Shown: positions 38,791 to 47,632, counted from the stretch's first letter. The stretch: DNA of 64,000 bases from Paenibacillus aurantius (GCF_032268605.1 NZ_CP130318.1:4439501-4503500), one strand, 5' to 3'. Translations and numbers: made by a program. The notes: generated by a model not told the origin, from the letters alone.

Positions 38791-40131
38791 TCAAGTCGGA
38801 TCGAACATATGCGCCGTCAGCATAGCCTTGCATACCGTTTGGCCGCCGGAGTGGATTTCGATATCGATCTTGCCGAATTTGCGGCTGACCTCGATCAGCC
38901 GGGGGCGGATCTCGATCTCGCTTTCCATCTGGACCGGCCGGAGAAAATACGTGGAGATGTTGTCGATGACAAGATCTCCTTTTCTATGCTCCTGGACAGC
39001 CCGGTAGGCCGCTTGGGTCATGACCGTCGTCAGCACGCCGGCTGAAACGGCGCCGAGGTGATTGGTCATCTGCGGGGTGACGCGGCCGCGGAAAACAAGC
39101 TGACCCTCCCCGTCTCGCTCCTCGCTGAAGGCCGACCAGGCCAGATCTTCGAACGTCTCTCCAATTTGCGGCTGCCGCTGAATGTATTGGAGCACCTTCA
39201 GGACATCCTTGCGGGAAATGACGCCGATCATCTTCCTTCCCTCGTCGACAACGGGCAGAAGCTCGATCCCTTCCCAAACCATAAGGTGGGCGGCGGAGGC
39301 GACCGACGTTTGAAGGTTAACGGTAATCGGGTGGCGCGTCATCCGCTTCTCGATCGTCTGCTCCGGCTCCGCTCCAACCATATCCTTCGAGGTGACCATC
39401 CCGATAACCCGGTTCCATTCGTCTACGACCGGGAAGCGGTTATGCCCCGTCTCTTCGAGAAGCTTCCTCCAATCCTCCGTCTTCTGGCTGGCCTTCAAGG
39501 CATAAACGGAGGCAGGGGCCGATAGGATATCCTCCACCAGCATGATTTTCTTCTTGATAAGACGGTCATAAATGGCCCGGTTGATCATGGAAGCGACGGT
39601 AAACGTGTCATAGGAGCTGGAAATAATGGGAAGTCCCTTTTCGTTCGCAAGGGCTTTCGCTTCCGGACTCGTGTCGAAGCCCCCCGTGATCAGAACGGAC
39701 GCTCCTTGCTTCAGGGCAAGAAGGTGGGCGCTTTCCCTGTTGCCCACGATGAGCAGGCTGCCGGCATCGATATACCGCAGCATCGCCTCATGCTCCATGG
39801 CGCCGATGACGAATTTGCTCAAGCCCTTGTCCAGTCCGTCGGAACCTCCCAGAACCTCGCCGTCGACAATGTTGACGACCTCGGCGAACGTCAGCCGGTC
39901 GATGCTCCGCCGGAGCTTCTTCTCCACCCGGACCGTCCCGATCCGTTCCTTTGTGCTGACGAGCCCCTGGTTCTCCGCATCCTTGATGGCCCGGTAGGCC
40001 GTGCCTTCGCTGACCTGAATGTCGCGGGCGATTTTGCGGACGGAGATTTTGCTTCCTACCTTAAGCCCCTCTATATGCTTCAATATTTGCTCATGCTTGG
40101 TCAAGTTCCCGTCGTGTATGACATTGGCCAT
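38791..40131 (-). CDS. ytoI: DRTGG-CBS-hotdog regulatory protein YtoI
   Basis: A 446-residue modular cytoplasmic protein: an N-terminal winged helix-turn-helix (SVRKIARDIQVSEGTAYRAIKDAE), a DRTGG domain (about 80-190), two CBS domains (about 195-310; FPVVDEWNRVIGMVTSKD and LLPVVDEGRKMIGVISRKD) and a C-terminal thioesterase-like hotdog fold (about 335-446). The CBS pair probably binds an adenine nucleotide; the DNA target is unknown. Convergent with ytpI. A TTTATT-17-TATAAT promoter lies at 40175-40203. Confidence 0.88.
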   Translation of the reverse strand: MANVIHDGNLTKHEQILKHIEGLKVGSKISVRKIARDIQVSEGTAYRAIKDAENQGLVSTKERIGTVRVEKKLRRSIDRLTFAEVVNIVDGEVLGGSDGLDKGLSKFVIGAMEHEAMLRYIDAGSLLIVGNRESAHLLALKQGASVLITGGFDTSPEAKALANEKGLPIISSSYDTFTVASMINRAIYDRLIKKKIMLVEDILSAPASVYALKASQKTEDWRKLLEETGHNRFPVVDEWNRVIGMVTSKDMVGAEPEQTIEKRMTRHPITVNLQTSVASAAHLMVWEGIELLPVVDEGRKMIGVISRKDVLKVLQYIQRQPQIGETFEDLAWSAFSEERDGEGQLVFRGRVTPQMTNHLGAVSAGVLTTVMTQAAYRAVQEHRKGDLVIDNISTYFLRPVQMESEIEIRPRLIEVSRKFGKIDIEIHSGGQTVCKAMLTAHMFDPT

Positions 40132-40174
40132 CCGGCTGCACCTCTTTTGCTTTCTGGGAAATCCTATCTCTCAT

Positions 40175-40203
40175 TATAGTCCCCCCGTCCTTCAAAATAA
40201 AAG
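40175..40203 (-). promoter_or_regulatory. Candidate sigma-A promoter of ytoI
   Basis: Reverse strand TTTATT, 17 bp, TATAAT. Confidence 0.5.
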
Positions 40204-40330
40204 CATAGGCTTGGCGTGTCCGGGCTGCTCCTCTTTGTAACATAATCGTCACTTTCTTTTCAGCTTCCTTTAATCTTCCGCGGGTAAGGTATAGATACCC
40301 CCCTTTATTTCATATAAATAGATGTACGGA

Positions 40331-40364
40331 AAAAAGGCCCGCATGCTCGCATGCGGGCCTTTTT
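40331..40364. terminator. Bidirectional terminator downstream of the 5'-nucleotidase gene
   Basis: AAAAAGGCCCGCATG / CATGCGGGCCTTTTT, 15-bp perfect stem with a 4-nt loop. Confidence 0.9.
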
Positions 40365-40395
40365 TCTATTCCATTCCCGTACAGGGGCACCCCCC

Positions 40396-42564
40396 TTACC
40401 GGATAAGCGTATGAACCAGCTTGGCGCTTTCGGCTCGCGTGGCCGGCGCCTGGGGAGCGAACACTCCTCCTACACGTCCCTCCATCAGCCCGAGCCGGGC
40501 GGCTTCGTTAACATAAGGCTTGGCCCAAGCACTGACCTCCTTACCGTCCGGGAAAGAAGCATCGCCGGCTTCTTCCGCCTTTTGGCCGGTTTTAATTTGA
40601 TGAGCGCGCACGGCCAAAGCGGCGATCTCCTCCCGGCGCACCGGACGGTCGGGGGCGAACTGAGAAGCGCTCACTCCGTCGATGAGTCCGGCCTGGAAGG
40701 CGGCGGACAGCTCCGGAGCCAGCCCGTAAGAAGCCGGAACGTCCGTGAACGGCAAGCCTGCCGTCCCCTTGAGGCCAAGCGCCCGCACGAGCAGCGCTGT
40801 GATCTCCGCCCTCGTCACCTTCCGCTCCGGTTCAAAGCGGGTGGAGCTTACTCCGCTGATGATGCGGCGTTCCGCCAGCGCGGCTATGGCATCATAAGCC
40901 CAGAACCCGGGCAGAACATCCTCAAAAGCGGAAGCCGGCTGGGATGGGACCCTCGTGATCCGCCCTTCGATGGACGCTGCTAACGGTTTCCCCTGCGAGG
41001 TATAGCGGTCTTGTATGTACTGAAGGGTGGCATCGAGGTCCAGCGGTCCTGCCGTACGCTCGGCTCCTTCCTTAAGCAGAACATACTTGTCGCCGCCGTT
41101 TGCCATAAAATCGTTCACCGTGATGGTATAAGAGGCCCCGTCCGTTACGGGAGTTCCGTCCTCTTTCCGGATGTCCAGCACCTTCTCTCCGTCCGGCTTG
41201 CTGTCGTCCCATCGGTAGGCAAACCCGGAAATTTGACCGATGCGCGGCCTGCCCGGATCCTGTCCTTTCCACTGCTGGTTGAGCAGCTCGCGGAACTGGG
41301 CGCCCGACAAGGTCATCTTGATGAGCACGTTGCCGAAGGGCTGGACCTTGAACAGGTCGCCATACGTCACCTTTCCGGCGGGAAGATCGTAGCGGATCCC
41401 GCCCGAGTTCATGAAAGCAAAATCCGTCTTCATGGCGGCGCGCATGCCGTCGGCAATGAGATTTCCGAGGGCGCTTTCCCCCGCCGGGGAAGCGGTACGC
41501 GTGATCGCCTCGCCCGACGTTCCGACCGATTCATACAGCTTGGGCGTTCCGGCCTTAAGCTGCTCCAGGAAGCGGACCGTCTCGGCATCCGGGGTAACGC
41601 CTTTGTGGTTGGTGCTGACGACTTCCGCACGCTTCGCCATGACCTGACCGGTGGCGGGATCGATCTCCAAATCGACATCCGAGAAGGCAGTGCCGTATGA
41701 GTAAGCCTGAACGATCAATTTCCCGTTTACGTTAACATTAAGAAGACCATGATTATGCCCGGCAAAAATGACATCCACTTCGTCGTCGAGCTTCTTCGCC
41801 AGCTCCACCACTTCGCCGTTCGCGTCCTGCTCGGTTTTGCCGAATCCGGGATCATGCGCCAGGACGACGATGGTTTGGACTCCCTGCTTTTTCATCTCGG
41901 CTACCGCTTTGTTCACGGACTCCGCCTGGTCGATGAACTTGTAGCCCTTGATGCCGGACGGATTGACGATGCTGGGGGTTTCCATCGTCACCACACCGGT
42001 GAAGCCGATTTTGACCCCGCCGGTCTCCTTAATGGTGTAGGAGGGGAACAGTGTCTCCCCGGTCTTCTCGTCCACCACGTTGGCGATCACGTAGGAAAGG
42101 TCCGGAGCCGTTCCCTCCCAGACTTGTCCCGTAGCGGGATTCACTCCGCCATAGACCTGGCGCTTCAGTTCCGCCACCCCGTGATCGAATTCATGATTGC
42201 CGAGCGTTCCGACCGAGAACCCGAGCCCTTTAAGGAAGGTCAGGGTAGGCTCGTCCTGGGACAAGGCGGACAAAGGGGCGCTTGCGCCTACCGCATCTCC
42301 GGCATGAACGAGCAGGGTGTTCGGGTTCTCCTGTTTCCTCGTCTTCAAATAGGAGGCGAGGTACTCCGCCCCTCCCCGCTGGTCGACCACTTGACCGGAC
42401 GAATCCTTCACGTCCGCTACCGTGTCGAGCTGCCCGTGAAAATCATTGATCCCAAGAAGCTGAACCCGGACCGGCTGGACGGACGGTTCTGCGCTCGTTC
42501 CTGCCGGTACGGCAAGGGAACCGGCCAGGGCTAAGCTCATCACGCCGCATAACCACTTCTTCAT
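40396..42564 (-). CDS. Surface 5'-nucleotidase / 2',3'-cyclic nucleotide phosphatase with three SLH domains
   Basis: 722 residues. The signal peptide ends at TSA (residue 25). The metallophosphoesterase domain has LGINDFHGQ, LLVHAGDAVG, LGNHEFDHG and FAGHNHG metal-site motifs; the 5'-nucleotidase C-terminal domain follows (SALGNLIADGMRAAM; NSGGIRYD; the stacking-type FMANGGDKY). The last 180 residues form three S-layer homology domains (the first begins AFEDVLPGFWAYDAI), which tether the enzyme to the wall. It should release phosphate from extracellular nucleotides. PhoP boxes at 42637-42664 agree with a phosphate-scavenging role. Confidence 0.93.
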   Translation of the reverse strand: MKKWLCGVMSLALAGSLAVPAGTSAEPSVQPVRVQLLGINDFHGQLDTVADVKDSSGQVVDQRGGAEYLASYLKTRKQENPNTLLVHAGDAVGASAPLSALSQDEPTLTFLKGLGFSVGTLGNHEFDHGVAELKRQVYGGVNPATGQVWEGTAPDLSYVIANVVDEKTGETLFPSYTIKETGGVKIGFTGVVTMETPSIVNPSGIKGYKFIDQAESVNKAVAEMKKQGVQTIVVLAHDPGFGKTEQDANGEVVELAKKLDDEVDVIFAGHNHGLLNVNVNGKLIVQAYSYGTAFSDVDLEIDPATGQVMAKRAEVVSTNHKGVTPDAETVRFLEQLKAGTPKLYESVGTSGEAITRTASPAGESALGNLIADGMRAAMKTDFAFMNSGGIRYDLPAGKVTYGDLFKVQPFGNVLIKMTLSGAQFRELLNQQWKGQDPGRPRIGQISGFAYRWDDSKPDGEKVLDIRKEDGTPVTDGASYTITVNDFMANGGDKYVLLKEGAERTAGPLDLDATLQYIQDRYTSQGKPLAASIEGRITRVPSQPASAFEDVLPGFWAYDAIAALAERRIISGVSSTRFEPERKVTRAEITALLVRALGLKGTAGLPFTDVPASYGLAPELSAAFQAGLIDGVSASQFAPDRPVRREEIAALAVRAHQIKTGQKAEEAGDASFPDGKEVSAWAKPYVNEAARLGLMEGRVGGVFAPQAPATRAESAKLVHTLIR

Positions 42565-42621
42565 TAAAACAGACTCCTTCCGCGTTGGATTGACGGCAAG
42601 CCGGGAGGCCTGCCTCCTCCC

Positions 42622-42664
42622 ATTGTAAGCGGGGAATGTTAAGCCCTATTTACCTTTATGTTAA
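42622..42664 (-). promoter_or_regulatory. PhoP-box promoter of the 5'-nucleotidase gene
   Basis: Reverse strand TTAACA (42664-42659), degenerate GTAAAT (42653-42648) and TTAACA (42642-42637) on the 11-bp period, then exactly 9 bp and the -10 TACAAT (42627-42622). Same geometry as the phoP and ppk promoters, with a weaker middle box. Confidence 0.75.
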
Positions 42665-42760
42665 ATTTGTGCTCATGCCCTAGCCCCTCTATGTAAGAAT
42701 CCCGCCACCGGGGACCGGTGAAGCGGGTTTTGGAATTCCCTTCGTTCGGGAGGGTCTGCA

Positions 42761-44122
42761 TCAAAACTGGCCAAGGAAGCGGGCATATTGGACGACGCGC
42801 CTTACCGAGGGACGGATTTTGGGTTCGTCCGAGGGGGCAAGCGGAGTGTTGTCTTCCTTGGAAGGCTTGGAATTGATCTCCAGGAGCAGAACCCGTCCGC
42901 GGGTATCCGCCGCCAAGTCAATGCCGAGCTCGGCGAAATGCGCGTCAATCTGCGTTTCGATGCCTTTGGCAATCTCCAGAGCTCCTTTGCTGAGCTCCGC
43001 TCTTACCTTCTTCTGAAGCATTCCGTTCAGGTTCGATTGAGCCAGAGCTTCCGGTACCGGGCTAAGCCGTCCGCCGCGGGCAAGATTGGACACGAAATTT
43101 TGGCTGCCCGCTATTCGGGCCACAATGGAAGTGATGCTCCACTGGCCTTCCCCGTTTCGCTGGACGAGCGCCCGAAAGTCCACGGGAGAGCCTTTTACGG
43201 TGATGAGATCAAGCCCTTCCTGCAGGAGATATTTGTTCGACTTCAGCTTGCCGGAGAGACCGGAGATCAGCTTGGCAAAGCTTGGATAAGCGGCTTCGCG
43301 GGGAGGACCGGACGGACTGGCGAAGTGGCAGGTGAACGTTCCCCCCGCATGCTTGCGGATCCGGATAATCCCCTTGCCGAGTGAGCTCATGATGGGCTTC
43401 AGGAAAAGCACCGGATGGCGGTTGAACATCGCTTTCATCATGGCGGAATTTCGGTACAGGTAGGATTCCGGCAAATAAGGAGAGAGCCCCCGTTCCTTGC
43501 CCAGTGCTTCAAAAACCTCTGCCTTGTTCAGGTATCTCTCGTTGAAGATATGGACCCCTTGGCTCTTGGCCTCCCTCATAAAGGTCTGGATGGCTTCGCT
43601 GCCCTCAATGATCCGGGAGGTCAGCCGGTTGTAAACGACGTCGGGAAGCGGAAACCTCCTCTGCTTCCACCGCCCCGAGAAGGTCCAGCCGCGAAGGGAT
43701 GCCGTATCGGCGGCCCCGGACGGGGTAAAAAAGAACACTTGGGCCCCATACTGCTCGCCCGCCTGGATCAGCTCCTGGCAAAAGGACGTGATGTTGCCGA
43801 AGGGACGCTCCGGATTCTTGGACGGAACGCCCCTCAGGAGAACACCAATGAGCGGCCCCAAGGCAAGGGTGCGATCCTTGTAACGGATGCAGAGCTGGGA
43901 TCCCGCTTCCAAGCCCGCCCGGTCCAGCAGTCCTTCGGACAAACGCATATCCGTCAGGCGAGGGGCACTCATTACCCGAACGTACTGCTCGTAAGCCCCT
44001 GCTTTCAGCCGGATGGGCAGCCCCTCCGGCAGCTTCAGCTTCTTGATCAGTGTGCGGGGAAGGTAAACGAAGGTTTCGTCCCGGTCTCTGCTGATCGCAA
44101 TTCTTACTTTCATTCTGGTCAT
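42761..44122 (-). CDS. YheC/YheD-family endospore coat-associated ATP-grasp protein, long form
   Basis: 453 residues. An N-terminal extension of about 90 residues forms a small beta domain (YLPRTLIKKLKLPEG; RYKDRTLALGPLIGVLL) before the YheC/YheD region. The ATP-grasp core has FLKPIMSSLGKGIIRI (ATP-binding lysine and glycine loop), YLLQEGLDL (hinge), VDFRALVQRN and LLLEINSKP (metal ligands Glu and Asn). All catalytic-type positions are intact, so ligase-like activity is plausible, but no reaction is known for the family. Its ATG overlaps the stop of the upstream yheD-like gene (ATGA), so the pair is translationally coupled. Confidence 0.87.
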   Translation of the reverse strand: MTRMKVRIAISRDRDETFVYLPRTLIKKLKLPEGLPIRLKAGAYEQYVRVMSAPRLTDMRLSEGLLDRAGLEAGSQLCIRYKDRTLALGPLIGVLLRGVPSKNPERPFGNITSFCQELIQAGEQYGAQVFFFTPSGAADTASLRGWTFSGRWKQRRFPLPDVVYNRLTSRIIEGSEAIQTFMREAKSQGVHIFNERYLNKAEVFEALGKERGLSPYLPESYLYRNSAMMKAMFNRHPVLFLKPIMSSLGKGIIRIRKHAGGTFTCHFASPSGPPREAAYPSFAKLISGLSGKLKSNKYLLQEGLDLITVKGSPVDFRALVQRNGEGQWSITSIVARIAGSQNFVSNLARGGRLSPVPEALAQSNLNGMLQKKVRAELSKGALEIAKGIETQIDAHFAELGIDLAADTRGRVLLLEINSKPSKEDNTPLAPSDEPKIRPSVRRVVQYARFLGQF

Positions 44123-45276
44123 GATTCTACCTCGGCATCTTCATCCGGTTCGCCCGCCGATTTCGGCTCCAAGGCTTCCTCATCCAAGGCGGCCGAGGTT
44201 TTGGCCAGAGCTTGAGCCAGGTGAACGGCGTACTCCAGCGGACGGCGGACGGCTTTGCGGTAGAGGGTCTTATCCCCCATCTCCCGGAAGATTTCTCGGC
44301 CCGGCTTAGGATTCACCTCAATGAGCCACACTTTGCCGTCGACATCGATGCCGATATCGAGCCCGAACTCCATCATGGAGCCGAAATGGCGTTCGATGGT
44401 CCTCACCACTTCCTGGGCCAGCTCCTCGCATTCCTGGCGGATGCTCTCGGTCCGGGTCTTCCCAAAGCGTTTATGAAGGAGCACATGAAAGGGCAGGGCC
44501 TTGCCGCCTCCGTGAAGGTTGGAGGTGGAGCTGCGGGGGGCGCCGACCCTCATCCCGAGGCCGGTGACTTCCCAGACCCCCTTCTCGTTCTTCTGAATCA
44601 GAAGACGCGTGTCGACCACACGGCCCGGTACCAATTCCAGATCCAACCCTTGCTGGACCATGAAATTGCCATTGTGGATCCTTTCTTTCACCGTCCACTG
44701 GTCAAGCCAGTTCCGCAGCGAGGATGAGGAGGGAAGGACCGCTTTGCGCCTTGTCAGATTGCGGCTGCGGCCCAGCACCTCATAGCCGTTCGAAAGAACC
44801 TTAAGCTTGACGATGCTGCTGCCCGCCGTGCCGTTCCCCGGCTTGATGTAGAGAAGGGAATGCCGGTTCAGCATACGGCGCAGGTTGTAATGATTGTATT
44901 CCAGCGTCTCGGGCATCCAGCGTTTGAGCCGGTCCTCCCTTAAAAAGAGCTGAGTGGCCGTCCACTTGTTGGTAAATTTATTGTTGGCATAGACGAAAAG
45001 ACTCGAATTGCGAATACCGGTATACAGGGAACCCCCCCTCCGGTAACGGTCAATAACCACATCGGGCCAGCCAAACTCCCGTTCCTGCCATTCTCCTTCG
45101 GGAGAAAGGGTAAGGCCGTTAATCTTCTTCTTTCTGTCTTCGATATCCGTCAGGGTAAAGAGATAGGTGACGGCCCCAAGCTTCTGGCCTTCCCGGACCA
45201 GTCCCCGGAAATAGGCCGGTTCGCTTAAGGTCCTGCCGTTTCTCCAGACCATGATTCCGATAACCGGTTTGCTCAT
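44119..45276 (-). CDS. YheD-type endospore coat-associated ATP-grasp protein
   Basis: 385 residues. The N-terminal domain starts with IGIMVWRNGR and ends in WPDVVIDRYRRGG; the ATP-grasp domain has LLYIKPGNGTAGSSIVKL, FMVQQGLDLEL, VDTRLLIQKNE and WLIEVNPKPGRE. A 25-residue acidic tail rich in Glu, Asp and Ala follows. It is closest in this window to the 362-residue protein at 55596 (shared start and shared PKP ending). Four-base overlap with the downstream 453-residue gene marks a YheC-YheD type pair. Role in spore coat association is inferred from the B. subtilis names. Confidence 0.87.
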   Translation of the reverse strand: MSKPVIGIMVWRNGRTLSEPAYFRGLVREGQKLGAVTYLFTLTDIEDRKKKINGLTLSPEGEWQEREFGWPDVVIDRYRRGGSLYTGIRNSSLFVYANNKFTNKWTATQLFLREDRLKRWMPETLEYNHYNLRRMLNRHSLLYIKPGNGTAGSSIVKLKVLSNGYEVLGRSRNLTRRKAVLPSSSSLRNWLDQWTVKERIHNGNFMVQQGLDLELVPGRVVDTRLLIQKNEKGVWEVTGLGMRVGAPRSSTSNLHGGGKALPFHVLLHKRFGKTRTESIRQECEELAQEVVRTIERHFGSMMEFGLDIGIDVDGKVWLIEVNPKPGREIFREMGDKTLYRKAVRRPLEYAVHLAQALAKTSAALDEEALEPKSAGEPDEDAEVES

Positions 45277-45401
45277 AGACGTTCCTCCGTTGACAGCCCG
45301 GGTGATCGGTTATCGATTGGCCGGGCTGCTAATCATACAGTGTATTCGCCGGTCGCGCCGGGAGTGAGGAGAGCCCGGCTGCCGGTTTGTCTCTCACCCG
45401 A

Positions 45402-45442
45402 CAAGAGCAGAGCCCCGCGGCGAGCGCGGAGCCCTGCTCTTG
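45402..45442 (-). terminator. Hairpin after the 260-residue ATP-grasp gene
   Basis: CAAGAGCAG / CTGCTCTTG with a nested GCCCCGCG / CGCGGAGCC stem. There is no strong T run, so this is a moderate candidate. Confidence 0.5.
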
Positions 45443-45471
45443 CGCACCGCCCGAAGGAGAACCGCAGGAAG

Positions 45472-46254
45472 CTAGCTTCCCCCGGCGGCTTCCGAGAAGC
45501 GGGACGCTTTCCGATGGGCCTTCACGTAGCGGATAATGCGGCGAAAGACGGACTTGTCCTTGAGCTTTTTGAAGATATAGGGGTCGGGGCGGGTATTCAC
45601 TTCAATGATCCATGGCTTGAATTTGGAATCCAGGCCGACATCGACGCCCACAGCCGTAACAAAAGGATAGCCTTTCACCAAGTATTCCGCGATTTCGCGG
45701 CCCAGCCGGTTCAAATGAACCAGGTATTCGTCGATCTGCTTGCCGGTCAGGTACGGCTTCAGAAGCGTGTGCATGGCAAGCGGGGTGCCGCCGCTGTGGT
45801 AATTCGTTACGATTTTGTTAGGATGAGCTACCCTTCCGATGATGCCGGTATTTTCCCATTCTCCCTTAAGGTTCTTCTGAACCATGATCCGGACATCGAA
45901 CGGCCTGCCCCGGTATTTAAGCAGACGAATCCCTTTCTGAACGAGATGCCTCCTCTTGGAGGTGATGCGGTAAAGGGAATGGTACATTTCTTCATAGGTT
46001 GGGAAAGCATAAACCTTCTCGCCCAGCTGGTACTCATACCCTTCATCGGAAGTCCGCTTTACCCGCATGACACCGTGGCCGCCGGTCCCATGATTCGGCT
46101 TGACGTACACCGTTTTGTACCTCTGCAGAAATTCGTAGAGATCCTCCTTCGTTTCCGGTGCCGTTTCGGGAATATGCTTTTTCAGCTCGCTGTTTCCATT
46201 AAGAAATCGGGTTTTCCCCAGCTTGTTGTTGGGCAGGACGTTTTGGTAAGTCAT
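45472..46254 (-). CDS. Short YheC/YheD-family ATP-grasp protein lacking the N-terminal domain
   Basis: 260 residues, starting at ATG 46254 eight bases after GGAGGG. It is almost only the ATP-grasp domain: VYVKPNHGTGGHGVMRV, HLVQKGIRLL, FDVRIMVQKN, VGVDVGLDSK and WIIEVNTRPDP are all present. The N-terminal domain carried by the six other family members in this window (about 100 residues) is missing. It is not a truncation artefact: ribosome site and start fit and the core is complete. Upstream CATACATAG (46289-46281) may be a sporulation -10. Confidence 0.85.
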   Translation of the reverse strand: MTYQNVLPNNKLGKTRFLNGNSELKKHIPETAPETKEDLYEFLQRYKTVYVKPNHGTGGHGVMRVKRTSDEGYEYQLGEKVYAFPTYEEMYHSLYRITSKRRHLVQKGIRLLKYRGRPFDVRIMVQKNLKGEWENTGIIGRVAHPNKIVTNYHSGGTPLAMHTLLKPYLTGKQIDEYLVHLNRLGREIAEYLVKGYPFVTAVGVDVGLDSKFKPWIIEVNTRPDPYIFKKLKDKSVFRRIIRYVKAHRKASRFSEAAGGS

Positions 46255-46343
46255 GATTCCCTCCATTGTGGGTTTTACTACTATGTATGAAGCAATCCCA
46301 GCGTTTGACACCTTCCTCCGCTCATAATGCCTCCTGCGGCCAT

Positions 46344-46373
46344 AAAAAAACCGGCTGTCCGAGGACAACCGGT
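46344..46373 (-). terminator. Intrinsic terminator of the YjcZ-type gene
   Basis: Reverse strand ACCGGTTGTCC / GGACAGCCGGT, one mismatch, then seven T residues. Confidence 0.8.
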
Positions 46374-46385
46374 CTTCCCGTACCA

Positions 46386-46478
46386 TTAGATGATAATGGC
46401 GCGGCTGACAATGACCAGCAGGATGAAAAGCACCAGAATGACACCTACCGAGGTGAAACCAGAATATCCGTAACCCAT
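46386..46478 (-). CDS. YjcZ-family sporulation peptide
   Basis: A 30-residue peptide: MGYGYSGFTSVG followed by one long hydrophobic helix (VILVLFILLVIV) and SRAIII. This is the YjcZ/YtzI-like pattern of tiny membrane peptides found in spore-formers. GGGAGG lies eight bases upstream of ATG 46478. CATAGGATA at 46534-46542 (reverse strand) fits a sigma-K -10, but no -35 was found. It has its own terminator. Expected location: a spore or mother-cell membrane. Confidence 0.85.
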   Translation of the reverse strand: MGYGYSGFTSVGVILVLFILLVIVSRAIII

Positions 46479-46597
46479 GGTCTGCTCCTCCCTTCCTCTC
46501 CAGCTTCGGAAGTGGATTCCCCTATCCACATCTTATCCTATGGCCTTAAGGACCGTAATGATTGGACACCTATCCGTTCTCCCTAAAAATGGGAAGC

Positions 46598-47089
46598 TCA
46601 AGCGGGAAAAGGCGGATGGCCCCCTCCGAACCAAGCCTGTTTCCCTTGGCTCAAGGGTTTGGCGAGAATGTGGCATTTGACCCCTTGAACATAGGAAACC
46701 CGCCGGTAGCCCTTCCGGTAATAGAACCATTCGGCCCTTGTGTTGCTTTCATCTACAAAAACGCGAACTTCCCGGCAGCCCTTTTTCCGTCCGTGTTCCT
46801 CCGCCTTGGCGAGTAAAGCGCTGCCTCTGCCGGAGCCCTGCCTGCCCGGGGAAACCGCCAGCAGGTCAATCCACAGGCGGCCGTCCCGGACCAGGAAGAC
46901 GATAAACCCGTCCGGCGGCCGGCCGTGGGAAGCGGATACCCAGGTCACGCCCCTGCCAAGCCGCTTCTTCATTTCCAGGCGGTCGACCGTTATGGATGGG
47001 TTGGTCGCGCGTGCAAAGGGGAGCAGCAGCTCCCGGGACAGGCGGATAATCGTTTCGTCGTCGGAGGCGGCAATTCTTTTGCGAAGCAT
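46598..47089 (-). CDS. GNAT-family N-acetyltransferase
   Basis: 163 residues with the GNAT core: IVFLVRDGRLWIDLLAVSPG, the coenzyme A loop RQGSGRGSALLAKAE and the terminal RAEWFYYRKGYRRVSYVQG strand-helix, where the Tyr of FYYRKGY is usual. The tail (about 15 residues after ILAKPL) is Gly/Pro-rich. Lies in the spore island but has no visible link to it. Substrate unknown. Confidence 0.85.
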   Translation of the reverse strand: MLRKRIAASDDETIIRLSRELLLPFARATNPSITVDRLEMKKRLGRGVTWVSASHGRPPDGFIVFLVRDGRLWIDLLAVSPGRQGSGRGSALLAKAEEHGRKKGCREVRVFVDESNTRAEWFYYRKGYRRVSYVQGVKCHILAKPLSQGKQAWFGGGHPPFPA

Positions 47090-47238
47090 ACTTCATTCCT
47101 CCCTTCCTTATTATCCTATAAGGAGGCACGGGTTTTGCCTGTGCGATGAGCACATTTTGCCTGACCTAAACCGATAACCATACAAGCTTCCCGGGCCCTT
47201 CATAGGATAGGGTAAGACTGGAAACGGAGGTGCATACC

Positions 47239-47550
47239 ATGAAGCAGCAACCGGTGACGAAAGCGGAAGTCCGAAAGCTTGTCGGCAAGCAGATCTATGC
47301 CTTGAAGAAAGACGGCAGCGTGGTGTCAGGCAAACTTGTCCGCATCAAAGGCAGTGAACTGATTCTGTCCAACGGCAAAAGCAGGGGTAAGGATAAAAAG
47401 GTGTCGGTTAAAGCCATCATTCCCCTTGTCTTGTTCGATCTTCTTGCGATAGGAACTTCCCCCTTTGCCTTCGGCGGAGGCTATGGATTCCCATACGGCG
47501 GAGGATTTGGCGGAGGCTACGGCGGATTTTATGGAGGAGGCTTCTACTGA
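47239..47550 (+). CDS. Small basic protein with KOW/Sm-like core and Gly/Tyr/Phe-rich tail
   Basis: 103 residues, ATG 47239 with CGGAGG eight bases upstream. Residues 8-52 form a small beta domain (VGKQIYALKKDGSVVSGKLV, then RIKGSELILSNG) that resembles SH3/Sm-like or KOW-like folds. A hydrophobic segment IIPLVLFDLLAIG follows, and the last 27 residues are mostly Gly, Tyr and Phe (GGGYGFPYGG type). Such tails are common in spore coat and surface proteins. No homologue firmly recognised. It stands alone in divergent orientation with a strong terminator. Confidence 0.7.
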   Translation: MKQQPVTKAEVRKLVGKQIYALKKDGSVVSGKLVRIKGSELILSNGKSRGKDKKVSVKAIIPLVLFDLLAIGTSPFAFGGGYGFPYGGGFGGGYGGFYGGGFY

Positions 47551-47576
47551 TCCTTTCGCCACTAAGCTGCTTATCA

Positions 47577-47611
47577 AAGAAAGGCCCGGCATCTTCTGCC
47601 GGGCCTTTCTT
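47577..47611 (+). terminator. Intrinsic terminator, usable from both sides
   Basis: AAGAAAGGCCCGGCA / TGCCGGGCCTTTCTT, 15-bp perfect stem with a 5-nt loop, between the convergent Gly-rich gene and the GerPF-like gene. Confidence 0.9.
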
Positions 47612-47632
47612 GCGCTGTTACGTTTCGGTCTC

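Noticed and set aside
40303-40330. CATATAAAT as a sporulation promoter
   Set aside because: It sits between a promoter region and a terminator with no gene in the right direction behind it.
42701-42727. Hairpin CCCGCCACCGG / CCGGTGAAGCGGG as terminator of the 453-residue ATP-grasp gene
   Set aside because: The T-rich side is on the plus strand, opposite to the direction needed, and the stem has a bulge.
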